From an uncultured Cytophagales bacterium (GTDB lineage Bacteria > Bacteroidota > Bacteroidia > Cytophagales > Thermonemataceae): a stretch of 61,195 nucleotides of DNA. The translations under genes and the position numbers were made by a program. The DNA lies in NCBI GenBank assembly GCA_938002655.1, contig CALLAC010000019.1, positions 1 to 61,195 of the forward strand. Direction: 5' to 3'. Shown here one piece after another: positions 1-8,242 of this stretch. The first letter of the stretch is position 1. Every line of letters starts with the position of its first letter. Below the pieces are notes generated by a model. That model saw only the letters and a program-made list of their open reading frames with translations. It was not told where the DNA came from and ran no database searches.

Positions 1-1552
1 CTAACTTTTCTTTATTTTTAGCTTCTTTTACTAATTCAAAATCGTTATCGCTTTCCCATTCAAACCATTGAATATGGTTTAGTCCAAAATCAGATAAGTT
101 GAGTTCTATTTTTAAGTCTTTAATCTTGACATTTTTAGCACTATTAGAGAAAGCATTATCTTGAACAGGGACATTATTTTTCAAATAATTGAGTAAAATA
201 TCATAAAAAATGGGTTTTAGCCATTCATTATTTTGTTTGTTAGGCACATCAGACAAAAGCAAACAAGCATACAAACGCAAAAACTGCTCTCTGTTAGTTT
301 TCTTATACTCGTCAAGCCTTGAAATAATACGATTGGCAATAACAGGCAAAAGATGTTTATTGGTATTATCTTTTTGCAATTTTCTGCGGTTAGCTTCATT
401 ACTAAAACTGTCGCAATGAATGATAAAACTAAAACCGTTAGTTTCATCTCCCATTGGAAAATACTTATAAAAATTAGGTGAAGCCTTTATTTTTTCACTT
501 TGTTTGTAATTCCGATAATAGCCAAATGAAACTTTGATATTGCACTCTTTGTATTCAGGATTTATTAAAGCAAATTCTTGTGAATCTTTTAGGATTTCAA
601 ATTCTTCTAAATCAAGGGTTTGTTTTCCAATATCTTCACCATTGATATAGACTTTTTGAAGCCTTTTTAGTGTATTCATTGAATATTGAACCCCTTTTTT
701 CAAGTCTTCGTAGTCTCTATCCAAAAGCTCTTTCTTGCCCTCTCCCAAACACAAGAAAAACATTGTTCCTTGTTTAAAGATATTTGAAAACTGCTTGAAA
801 TTATCTTTGAATACGTTGGTAAGACTTGCATTTAAGAAATCAATAAATTCATTGAGTTCTTCTTGGCTAAAAACTACTCTATCCTTAAATTGTAAATCTT
901 TGACTATTTCGTTTGGTTCTGCGGGAAAGTTCGTGAGAACGATTTTCAATAAATAAGGGGCATTTATGAAATCTTTATGTTGTTGTTCGTTTTTTGAACT
1001 TGGGAAGCAAGGTGTTATCTGCTTTTTGTACAGTAATGCTTGCAAGTCTTGAAATTTTGACCAACTAAACAGAATAGGTCCTTTATATTGTTCTACAAGT
1101 TCATTGACACCCTCATTTTTGCCCACTAATCTATGAACCAATTTGAAACCAATACCAAACCTTCCTATTTTATCACAAGTTTTTTTAGTTGTTTGAGCAA
1201 TGTTTAATACTGCTTTTAATCCTTCTATATCGAAAGGTTCACCGTTGTTGATAGCTAAAAAATATTTTTCGTCATAAAAGATATAAAAATGCGTTGAATT
1301 GCAATCTACTGCATTTTGTAGAAATTCATAAATGGCTTGCCCATCTTCTGCAATTTTCAGAATAGAGGGCAAGTAAGTTTTTATATCAGGCTTATCGCCG
1401 TGATACATTTCAAAAAAACCTTTAATCTTCTTTCCGTTCTCGGTATGATATGTACCAACAAAATTTTCATTATAACTTTGATTTTCTTTTTCTATATTTT
1501 TTACTTTGGTTTTATACCAAAAACGGAAAGATTTTGCACTTTTGATTTTCAT
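1..1552 (-). CDS. Sacsin-like GHKL ATPase, C-terminus cut by window edge
   Basis: An open frame starts at the ATG at 1552 and runs off the left edge, giving at least 517 residues with no stop. The N-terminus has the ATP-binding boxes of a GHKL (Hsp90-type) fold in the sacsin/NOV style. There is an E76-x3-N80 helix followed by D83, an NNGEPF loop at 102-107 in place of the usual DxGxG, and a glycine loop GRFGIGF at 130-136. The remaining part (about 150-517) matches no domain I can name. Proteins of this kind in bacteria are usually large, and some sit in defence islands. Defence is only an inference here, because the downstream neighbours lie outside the window. The downstream part could carry a nuclease or other effector domain. 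Confidence 0.75.
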   Translation of the reverse strand, partial: MKIKSAKSFRFWYKTKVKNIEKENQSYNENFVGTYHTENGKKIKGFFEMYHGDKPDIKTYLPSILKIAEDGQAIYEFLQNAVDCNSTHFYIFYDEKYFLAINNGEPFDIEGLKAVLNIAQTTKKTCDKIGRFGIGFKLVHRLVGKNEGVNELVEQYKGPILFSWSKFQDLQALLYKKQITPCFPSSKNEQQHKDFINAPYLLKIVLTNFPAEPNEIVKDLQFKDRVVFSQEELNEFIDFLNASLTNVFKDNFKQFSNIFKQGTMFFLCLGEGKKELLDRDYEDLKKGVQYSMNTLKRLQKVYINGEDIGKQTLDLEEFEILKDSQEFALINPEYKECNIKVSFGYYRNYKQSEKIKASPNFYKYFPMGDETNGFSFIIHCDSFSNEANRRKLQKDNTNKHLLPVIANRIISRLDEYKKTNREQFLRLYACLLLSDVPNKQNNEWLKPIFYDILLNYLKNNVPVQDNAFSNSAKNVKIKDLKIELNLSDFGLNHIQWFEWESDNDFELVKEAKNKEKL

Positions 1553-1607
1553 ATAACTATTATTTTAACGTAAGCTGTAGAGTTAAAAATTTGGTTTTTG
1601 TACTTGT

Positions 1608-1685
1608 TTAACCACCCCTTCATCACGTTGGCTTTGCTCACCAACCAAGCGGAGCCGAAGCATTGGAGAGGAACTTAGGGGGGCT
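1608..1685. repeat. REP-like palindromic element, intergenic copy
   Basis: This short element carries the 12-base core AGCGGAGCCGAA at 1648-1659. GGCTTTGCT and AGCGGAGCC around the loop pair fully if G-U pairs are allowed, inside an outer CCCC/GGGG pairing. It lies between the ATPase gene and the Uma2 gene. The same core recurs inside a coding gene at 4301-4312, which is the main reason to call it a dispersed repeat. No transposase is nearby. Confidence 0.45.
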
Positions 1686-1758
1686 AAAAAATTCTACTTT
1701 TTAAATATTTTAACCTATAATTCACGTTTTTTAAGAAAAGGTAATAAACTTCTCCATT

Positions 1759-2319
1759 TCATTTAAAAACTTCACTTCGTTTCACTTCAAAACCTGCAAG
1801 CAAGGCAGATTTGGCAATTTCTCCTTCTTCGCTACTCACAAAACTATGCAAAACATATTTCCCTTGCTCCAAACTGAAAACCTCTATTACCTGATTTGCA
1901 GGCTCTACAAGCCAATATTCCCGAACCCCAAATCGCTCATACAACTGAAATTTCTCTACGCTATCCCGATGAAACGTAGAAGGAGAAATAATCTCTACGA
2001 CCAAATCAGGCACACCTCGCAAGCCTCGTGAAGTAATTTTTTCCAAATGCTCCTTTGAAATAAATACAATATCCGGCTGCACGACCGTATACTCGTCTAA
2101 TATCACATCAAAAGGAGCATAAATTATTTGTCCTAAATCTTTGCTTTCTACAAAAAAATCAAAGACTTTAAAAGTTTTTTTAGAAATAATTTGATGTTCG
2201 AAACTTGGGGCAGGAGGCATAAAAATTTCATTATTGATAAGTTCTACACGAGTTTCCGATGGAAATTCTCGCAGTAAATCCGCATACGTCCGTATTTTTT
2301 CTATTGTTTGCATTTGCAA
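1759..2319 (-). CDS. Uma2 family (DUF820) endonuclease-like protein
   Basis: The 186-residue protein has the Uma2/DUF820 layout. The N-terminal half carries a PD-(D/E)xK-like core with VVQPDIVFIS near residues 80-90 and PDLVVEIISPST near 103-114. These are followed by the conserved YERFGVREYWLVEP segment near 127-140. The family is annotated as putative restriction-type endonucleases, but few members have a proven function. The gene has its own ATG (MQMQ start) and is 44 bases downstream of the RND permease on the same strand, so it could be the last gene of that transcript. Family assignment is firm; biological role is unknown. Confidence 0.9.
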   Translation of the reverse strand: MQMQTIEKIRTYADLLREFPSETRVELINNEIFMPPAPSFEHQIISKKTFKVFDFFVESKDLGQIIYAPFDVILDEYTVVQPDIVFISKEHLEKITSRGLRGVPDLVVEIISPSTFHRDSVEKFQLYERFGVREYWLVEPANQVIEVFSLEQGKYVLHSFVSSEEGEIAKSALLAGFEVKRSEVFK

Positions 2320-2363
2320 AGAAGTTTTAGTAAAAATAAAAAAAATTGGGCAAAAACGAAAAC

Positions 2364-5300
2364 CTATTTTCTATTTTTACTTATCCAAACAGGTAGGCAA
2401 ATCCATACAGCAAATAGCGAAACCAGCAATCCTCCGATGCTTCCCAAAGCCAAAGAAAACCAAAAAACTTCTTTATCTCCCTCCAAAAGAAAAGGTATAA
2501 ATCCCAAAATGCTTGTCAAAATGGTAATGCACACAGGTACAAACTTGTAAAAAGCAATTTTAAGCAACTGATACCCCGAACGCCTGCTTTGAGCCTGCCA
2601 CTCTACCAAAATAAAAATAGAAGCCGAAACTACCGTACCACTCAAAAGAATAAATGAAGCATAACCCCCTTGGTCAAAGTAGTAATTGCCTGCGTAAAAA
2701 ATTAAAAACAGACCAATAAACGAAACAGGAATGGTAAGCAAGGTAAAAAATGCCTTTCGGAAACTTTCAAAAGTAACGCTACATACCACGAAAATACCTG
2801 CAAAAACAATGGCTAAAAGCTCGTACTGACGCCTTTTTTGCTCTCTGCTCCAAAACTTAAAATCTTGTTGCGTAGCCTTATAGCCTGCGGGCATTTCTAA
2901 ACGCATTTCAGCAAGTTTTTTATCCAAAAACTCTTGTCCGAACTTATTGCTTCCCATATACTCAAACGATACCAAACGAATATACTCTCGGTTTTCTTTG
3001 TAAATAGCACTTTGGGAAAAGCTCTCTTTATTTTTTGTTAAAGTGTTCATTTTGAAAACTTTACCTCTACGAGCCTCTTGCAAAGGTTCTGCTGACATTG
3101 CTTGCAAGCTGAACTTTTCAGCCTCACGAGCCTTAATGAGCAAAGGCAAATATTTATTTTCTATGAGCAAAGCACCTTGCGGAGCTTTGGGCTTATTTTG
3201 CAAACGCAAAGCATTACTGACCTGATACGTATTTATTTGAGCTAACTGCATATCTTCATAAAGCAGTTCCCAACGAATTTCTCTGCTTTTTTTCTCAAAA
3301 TAGCTCATTCGTTCATTGGTATTTACCGCCTGAATACGCTTGTGTGTAAGCAATTTTTGAGCAAGAATTTCGGCTTGTTTTTCTAAGTTTTCAAAATTAT
3401 AGCCTCGCATTTCTACCCGAAACGAAGCCATTTGCTCGCCTGTGGCATTGCTAAAACCCTCCCCTACACCATACACCCGCCACGTAACACCGCCCATATC
3501 CAAAGAAAAAGCAATCAGACGACTCTTTAACTGATAAGGCAAAGAACTGCGTTCGGTATTTTTATCAAAATAAATGATAATCTGTGCGTATTGCGGCGAG
3601 TAGATATTTGTTACAAATTTTTCTAAACCTTTGTTTTCTTGTTGTACTTTTTTTAGATAGCCTTCCATTTTCAAAATCACTTCGTTCATTTGCTCGAGGG
3701 TTGTTCCCATAGGCATTTCGGCTTGTACGAAAAGTTGCGTACGTTCGAGATTTCTATACCCCGAATTTTCATATACATTGTAGGCAAAAAGACGAAGCGT
3801 TCCGCCCAAATACTTGTCTAATAAAGGTCGTATATTTTCTAAATACCATTCACTACCGAGTGTTTTATTGTACCATTCCCAGCCCTGCACCTGCGTAGGA
3901 AGCATAAATATGGGTGTTCCGAAGATAAGCACTACCAAAAGCGTGAAAGTTTTACGATAATTTTGTAAAAAATAAATCAAACGAGCATACCATGAAAATA
4001 TCTTGTAAGCTATTCGCTTTTTCCTGAAAGTTTGACTTTGCAATTGGTATTCTTGTGTCCTGTATTCTGTTTCCTGCTTATGCAATAATCTATACAAAGC
4101 AGGTGTAAAAATGGTTGCTACAATCAACGAAATAAATAAGTTGCAAGAAACAACTATCAAAAAATCTGTCAAATCCATTCGTTCTTTTTCGGGAAGAAAA
4201 AATACCAAACTCAGTGCCGCAATAACAGCAAACGTACTGCCCCACAAAGCTCTTGTAAGAGTATTTTCGGCCTCTTTCAACCGCTTTTCTTGGGGCGTTG
4301 AGCGGAGCCGAAACGCCCGAGAAAAGTGATGCAAAACCATTACAGCGTTATCAATGAGTAAGCCCAATGATACCGTGATACCTGCAAGCGTGTATAAGTG
4401 CACCGAAATTTTGAGAAAATACAAGACCAAGCTCAATAAAGTCACATTCACAAGCAAGCTACTTATCAGCACAAATACTTTTTTGAAGTTTCGGTACCAA
4501 AGCAAAACGAAAAGCAGTAAAATAGCTACGGCATAGCTTGCTCTTTGGTAATTTTTTTTAATTTCTTTGGCAAGATTTTCTACTTGATTGCTTTCTAAAA
4601 TAATCTGAAAGCTCGCAGGCAAGTTTTGCGATAGATATTTGATGCGACTTGCTAATTCTTCGGCAACTTTTATCTGATTTACCCCAGCCCGTGCATACAC
4701 AAGCAAACGCACCGAATTTAGTCCATTGATGCGAAAATAGCCTTGTGGTTCTTGTTCTTCGATGCCTATGGTAGCAAGGTGTTTGAGTAAAATTTTTTGT
4801 AAATTTTGCGTATTTCTATCGCCTATTTCAGCAATAACAATATTTTCCAAATCGGAAATTTTAGCATTGCTTGGAACTATTTGCAAAAAAAACTGCTGAT
4901 TGTTTTTTCGTACCAATCCGAGATATTCGTTTTGATAATTTTTTTGTATTTTTTCAAGAATTTCTTCGGGGCTAATCCGATAAGCAAGTAATTTTTCGGT
5001 ATCGTATTGAATAGAAATTTGCAAGTTTTCGGCTCCACTGATTTCTACTTTTTCTACACTTTTTTCTGCCAACAAAGCATTGAGAAAAGCCTCTTCTACC
5101 ACTTTTTTTATCTGATACGAAGCAATCGGAGCATTAACCGAATACACCAATAAAGGCATTTTTTCGCTATCTTCATCGGCACTCTGCATTACTTCGGGAT
5201 AAGAACAACCGACGGGTAATTTGGGGTAAATCTGCCGAATAATGGTGGCTACTTCAAAACGAGCCATCGCTAAATCTTTGGCATTTTCAAAATGCAAACT

Positions 5301-5552
5301 AATTACAGCCTGATTGTAACGAGAAACTGAACTGATTTTTTTCAGATGTGGAATTTGTGAAAAAGCATTTTCAAGAGGAGCTGTCAGCTTTTCTTCTATG
5401 GTGCTGGGGTCGGTTTGGGGCATTGCTACGCTTACTTGCAAGATAGGCTCGTAACGTGTAGGCATCAAATCCACAGAAAGTAAAGGCAAAACAGTCACTC
5501 CCGCCACCGAAAGCACCACAAAAACAAAAACTACACGAAACGGCGAAAGCAT
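2364..5552 (-). CDS. RND efflux permease, CusA/AcrB superfamily
   Basis: This 1062-residue inner-membrane proton antiporter has the normal RND length and duplicated layout: TM1 at about 7-25, a large periplasmic porter domain, a TM cluster at about 330-490, a second porter domain, and a TM cluster at the C-terminus. The TM4 motif LLIDNAVMV places a charged Asp at residue 401, equivalent to the AcrB proton-relay Asp407. The second position is Asn, as in many HAE1-type pumps. It starts 31 bases after the adaptor gene and is surely co-transcribed with it. Oddly, the loop after TM4 (residues about 410-425) is encoded by a palindromic repeat element. No TolC-type outer-membrane gene is in the window. 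The substrate cannot be predicted. Confidence 0.93.
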   Translation of the reverse strand: MLSPFRVVFVFVVLSVAGVTVLPLLSVDLMPTRYEPILQVSVAMPQTDPSTIEEKLTAPLENAFSQIPHLKKISSVSRYNQAVISLHFENAKDLAMARFEVATIIRQIYPKLPVGCSYPEVMQSADEDSEKMPLLVYSVNAPIASYQIKKVVEEAFLNALLAEKSVEKVEISGAENLQISIQYDTEKLLAYRISPEEILEKIQKNYQNEYLGLVRKNNQQFFLQIVPSNAKISDLENIVIAEIGDRNTQNLQKILLKHLATIGIEEQEPQGYFRINGLNSVRLLVYARAGVNQIKVAEELASRIKYLSQNLPASFQIILESNQVENLAKEIKKNYQRASYAVAILLLFVLLWYRNFKKVFVLISSLLVNVTLLSLVLYFLKISVHLYTLAGITVSLGLLIDNAVMVLHHFSRAFRLRSTPQEKRLKEAENTLTRALWGSTFAVIAALSLVFFLPEKERMDLTDFLIVVSCNLFISLIVATIFTPALYRLLHKQETEYRTQEYQLQSQTFRKKRIAYKIFSWYARLIYFLQNYRKTFTLLVVLIFGTPIFMLPTQVQGWEWYNKTLGSEWYLENIRPLLDKYLGGTLRLFAYNVYENSGYRNLERTQLFVQAEMPMGTTLEQMNEVILKMEGYLKKVQQENKGLEKFVTNIYSPQYAQIIIYFDKNTERSSLPYQLKSRLIAFSLDMGGVTWRVYGVGEGFSNATGEQMASFRVEMRGYNFENLEKQAEILAQKLLTHKRIQAVNTNERMSYFEKKSREIRWELLYEDMQLAQINTYQVSNALRLQNKPKAPQGALLIENKYLPLLIKAREAEKFSLQAMSAEPLQEARRGKVFKMNTLTKNKESFSQSAIYKENREYIRLVSFEYMGSNKFGQEFLDKKLAEMRLEMPAGYKATQQDFKFWSREQKRRQYELLAIVFAGIFVVCSVTFESFRKAFFTLLTIPVSFIGLFLIFYAGNYYFDQGGYASFILLSGTVVSASIFILVEWQAQSRRSGYQLLKIAFYKFVPVCITILTSILGFIPFLLEGDKEVFWFSLALGSIGGLLVSLFAVWICLPVWISKNRK
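4285..4325. repeat. REP-like palindrome inside RND permease coding sequence
   Basis: An imperfect palindrome with arms TTTTCTTGGGGCGTT and AACGCCCGAGAAAA encloses the core AGCGGAGCCGAA at 4301-4312, which is also found at 1648-1659. It is read in frame by the permease gene and encodes a basic cytoplasmic loop after TM4. It stands out as a local GC-rich stretch in an AT-rich gene. Confidence 0.55.
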
Positions 5553-5583
5553 CTTAATTGTCTATTTTTTTTGGAGCAGTTTA

Positions 5584-6657
5584 TTATTTTTTCTTTACTC
5601 TCACGGGCGAATCGTGGTTGAGTTGTAAATTATTGGAAATGATAACTTTTTCATTTTCTTTCAAGCCTTCCAAAATTTCTATTTCTTCGCCGTTGTCTAA
5701 GCCTGTTTGTACGTAGTGCCATTTGGCAAGTCCTTGTTCTTCGGTAAAAATCACTTTTTTACCGCTACGTATCACGATTGCCTGTTTGGGAATAACAAGA
5801 GCTTCTTTCTGCGGAACAAATACTTTTACCTGCAAATTTGCTCCTAAAAATACATTTTTGGGATTTTGCAAATCTAATTTTACCTTAAATAAGCCATTAT
5901 TTCCTACTTTGGGGTTGATTTCACTGATGATTGCCTGCATTTTACAAGTGCTTTCATTACAACCTAAAAGATTTACTTCGGCTTTTTGCCCGATTTTTAG
6001 GGTAGTTACTTCGGTTTCCAACACCTCAATAACAGCCTGCAAAGCACTGCTATACAAAGTGCAGACGGCTTGCGAAGGGCTGACGAAATTTCCTGCTTTG
6101 AGCGTAAGGTCGGCGATAGTACCTGCAAACGGAGCTTTGAGCGTAAGGAATTGCAGTTGTAATTCGGCTTCTTTAATTTGCAATTCGGCGGCTTGCACAC
6201 CTTTTCGGATTAAAATGCGTTCGTTGAGTTTAGGGTCTATGCCTCCCTCAGGCAAGGCAGGGTTTCCGCCGAAATCTATGAGTTCTTTGATGTATTCTTC
6301 ATAAGCAACGGCTTTTTGATTTTTGGCTTTCTGGAGGGCGAGTTGGGCTTCTCTATCGTCTAAAAGTGCTATGGCTTGCCCTGTTTGCACGAATTGTCCG
6401 TTTTGCACAAGCACTTGTTTTACATAGCCCGAAGTACGAAACTGTAAAACTGCTTGCTCACGAGCTTCTACTTTGCCATTGCTTTGGAGCGAGTAAGTAA
6501 AATTTTTACGCAAAGCAGGAGTTACTTCCACTTCCAGAACATCTTCCGAGAGTTTTTGTGGTGAGCTACTTTCTATTTCAGAACTTTCGGAATTAGACTG
6601 ACACGCACCAAGGCAAAGCAAGATAAACCAAATAAAGTTTTGCAGGTATTTCTTCAT
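5584..6657 (-). CDS. RND efflux periplasmic adaptor (HlyD/MFP family), lipoprotein
   Basis: The 357-residue membrane-fusion protein has a lipobox ending LCLGAC with Cys19 as the predicted lipidation site. The usual MFP order follows: a first half of the barrel-sandwich (biotinyl-lipoyl-like) domain at about 70-105, containing GYVKQVLVQNGQFVQTGQ; a short helical hairpin at about 105-165; the second lipoyl half with LKAPFAGTI at about 172-180; a beta-barrel; and a C-terminal membrane-proximal domain. It bridges the RND permease to an outer-membrane channel. It lies directly upstream of the CusA-like permease and 40 bases downstream of the last propeller gene of the cassette. A related second permease lies on the far side of that cassette. 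Confidence 0.93.
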   Translation of the reverse strand: MKKYLQNFIWFILLCLGACQSNSESSEIESSSPQKLSEDVLEVEVTPALRKNFTYSLQSNGKVEAREQAVLQFRTSGYVKQVLVQNGQFVQTGQAIALLDDREAQLALQKAKNQKAVAYEEYIKELIDFGGNPALPEGGIDPKLNERILIRKGVQAAELQIKEAELQLQFLTLKAPFAGTIADLTLKAGNFVSPSQAVCTLYSSALQAVIEVLETEVTTLKIGQKAEVNLLGCNESTCKMQAIISEINPKVGNNGLFKVKLDLQNPKNVFLGANLQVKVFVPQKEALVIPKQAIVIRSGKKVIFTEEQGLAKWHYVQTGLDNGEEIEILEGLKENEKVIISNNLQLNHDSPVRVKKK

Positions 6658-6697
6658 AAAAAGGTTTTATGAAGTGTAAAGATAAAAAAATTCTTAA

Positions 6698-7822
6698 TTA
6701 TTCTGCCACAAATTCTACCAAATCATAGACGAGTTCGTCTTCGTTATCGGTGAAACGCTGTATCCACATTCCTTCGGGGGTGAAGAAGATATTTGTCATT
6801 GAGTAATTAACTTTATGTGTTTCAAATAAAAGAACTTCGCCTATATTTGCAAAATTTTCATCAAATATACCCAAAAATCCTTTTGAATACTTATCTTTTT
6901 TTGATTTATTAGGTAATGGAATATCTATTGCTCTGTAAAATTCTTTTTTGTAGGGATTATAGTAAATATTAAAGTAAGAGGGGTTACTATTAAATATTTC
7001 AGTATTTTCTTGTGGATTTTCGACACGTTTATTTATTGAAGGGATTTCTACAAAATTTGGCGAATTTAATTTTTTCTCTTCTACTATATGATAATTCTCA
7101 TCAGTTATTTGAATGCTTTGATTGGCAAAAAAACCATAAATAAACTTTTTTTTATCTTCTAAAAATATTCTACTATAAAAACTATGTCCTAACGCAAATT
7201 TTTTTTCCTTATATAATTTAGGAAAGCTCATCGCATACTTAAAATTTTTTGTATTTAAGTCTAAAATGATACTTAGTGCTTTTCTATTATAGTAGCTATC
7301 TTTGTATGGATTATCGTCTGGATAAGAAGCAATGTGTAATTTTTTATCTAAAAACACAGGAGGACAATTAAAAGGAAATATATTTGGCAAAGCAGTAGCA
7401 GATGAATGTTTTTTCTGTTTAATAAGAGAGTATTTTTCTTTGACATTTCCTTCTTGATTTATCAGGAAAACCTTGTATTGATAGCTGTTCACTACAAAAA
7501 TGGTATCATCATTATGATATAAAAATTGATGTATATTGCCAATTGCATTATCTCCTTCATTGGCAAATTTTATTCTCTGAGATAGCCTTTTTTGTTGTAT
7601 ATCGTATAAATCCAAAGAATTGATTTTTTTGTTGATAAAAGCTAAATATTTATCTTTTATTACTTGTGGATTAGAAAGTTGATTAGTTGTAAGGCTATCC
7701 AAAGATATTGAAATGGTTCTTGTTACTTTTATTTTATTTTTAAATGATTTTTTATCAAAATCTTTTGATTGACAAGATACAAAAAAAGTAAGTACAAGTA
7801 AAATATAACTTTTACTATTCAT
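6698..7822 (-). CDS. Cassette unit A: beta-propeller lipoprotein (DUF4221-like)
   Basis: The 374-residue exported lipoprotein has a lipobox ending FFVSC with Cys17. The rest is all-beta repeats with recurring blade-like motifs (NSLDLYDIQ, DDTIFVVNSYQYKVFLINQEGNV), consistent with the DUF4221 family of Bacteroidota propeller lipoproteins. The C-terminus PEGMWIQRFTDNEDELVYD is nearly identical to that of unit B, and the last 89 bases of both genes differ at one position. The middle of the two proteins is much more diverged. The gene follows peptide A after a 66-base gap containing a hairpin. Related Bacteroidota propellers often neighbour small NVEALA-type peptides. A binding partner relationship is an inference; molecular function is unknown. 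Confidence 0.8.
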   Translation of the reverse strand: MNSKSYILLVLTFFVSCQSKDFDKKSFKNKIKVTRTISISLDSLTTNQLSNPQVIKDKYLAFINKKINSLDLYDIQQKRLSQRIKFANEGDNAIGNIHQFLYHNDDTIFVVNSYQYKVFLINQEGNVKEKYSLIKQKKHSSATALPNIFPFNCPPVFLDKKLHIASYPDDNPYKDSYYNRKALSIILDLNTKNFKYAMSFPKLYKEKKFALGHSFYSRIFLEDKKKFIYGFFANQSIQITDENYHIVEEKKLNSPNFVEIPSINKRVENPQENTEIFNSNPSYFNIYYNPYKKEFYRAIDIPLPNKSKKDKYSKGFLGIFDENFANIGEVLLFETHKVNYSMTNIFFTPEGMWIQRFTDNEDELVYDLVEFVAE

Positions 7823-7848
7823 AATGAAACTTTTTAATCAAAAAGTAG

Positions 7849-7877
7849 AAAGGCTAAAAATTATAATTCTAGCCTTT
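7849..7877 (-). terminator. Unit A hairpin between peptide and propeller
   Basis: An 8-bp stem AAAGGCTA/TAGCCTTT with a 13-base loop lies 12 bases after the peptide A stop codon. On the transcript it is followed by a U-rich stretch (CUACUUUUUG). It looks like an intrinsic terminator or attenuator that would make more peptide message than propeller message. Confidence 0.6.
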
Positions 7878-7888
7878 TTTCATTTATA

Positions 7889-8113
7889 TTAAGGGGTGAT
7901 TACTATATCATCTAAGCAATCACTTCCACCGTTCACACAACCATAATAATTTGTTCCAAGAATTGTAAAATCCACCCAAGTTCTATTATTCCCGTTTGGT
8001 GGGTCGCTGATATCAATTGATTTCTTTTGTCCCTCCACTTTTTGTGGAGCAAAAATAACAAAATTTGCTAGCACCACCGCCAGCACGCCGAGTTTTTTGA
8101 GTTTGTTTTTCAT
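7889..8113 (-). CDS. Cassette unit A: small exported peptide with two Cys
   Basis: This 74-residue precursor is the only cassette peptide with a normal ATG. Its signal peptide (about residues 1-29) has a charged KNKLKK start, a hydrophobic core GVLAVVLANFVIFA and the ending PQKVEGQ. The mature part is about 45 residues, with an NRTWVDF segment, two Cys in YYGCVNGGSDC and an acidic end DDIVITP. It resembles peptide B across its mature region (DIS, N-R-x-W, YGC...C, VxTP). By size, export signal and pairing with a propeller lipoprotein it looks like an NVEALA-type Bacteroidota peptide, but the NVEALA motif itself is absent. Activity is unknown. Confidence 0.75.
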   Translation of the reverse strand: MKNKLKKLGVLAVVLANFVIFAPQKVEGQKKSIDISDPPNGNNRTWVDFTILGTNYYGCVNGGSDCLDDIVITP

Positions 8114-8185
8114 TGCCGTAAAATTTTAATGTGAAACAAAAATTTAACGGCAGCAAATGAAAAAAATCACATTTCCAAATTTTTT
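8114..8185 (-). promoter_or_regulatory. Unit A conserved leader
   Basis: This is one of four long copies of a leader that precedes the cassette peptides. It includes a stem-loop at 8115-8151 (GCCGTTAAATTTT pairing with AAAATTTTACGGC with one mismatch), ending just before the ATG. It also holds the shared TTTCACATT loop and a GGAAATGTGATTTTTT stretch upstream. The conservation outside the coding region suggests shared transcriptional or translational control. No exact TAnnTTTG promoter element is present. Confidence 0.6.
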
Positions 8186-8201
8186 GAGTGTTTTTTTATT
8201 T

Positions 8202-8231
8202 TGGGGACAGATCGCAACCAGTCCCTGCAAT
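8202..8231. repeat. GGGACAG palindromic repeat, copy 1
   Basis: The palindromic sequence GGGACAG-ATCGCAACC-AGTCCCTGCAAT lies 12 bases downstream of the unit B propeller stop codon. A clearly related element is at 14531-14560 and a decayed one at about 9800-9834. All three mark the junction between one gene's end and the next leader, so they may be boundaries of the duplicated unit or small mobile palindromes. A terminator role is also possible. Confidence 0.45.
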
Positions 8232-8242
8232 TTTACGTATTT

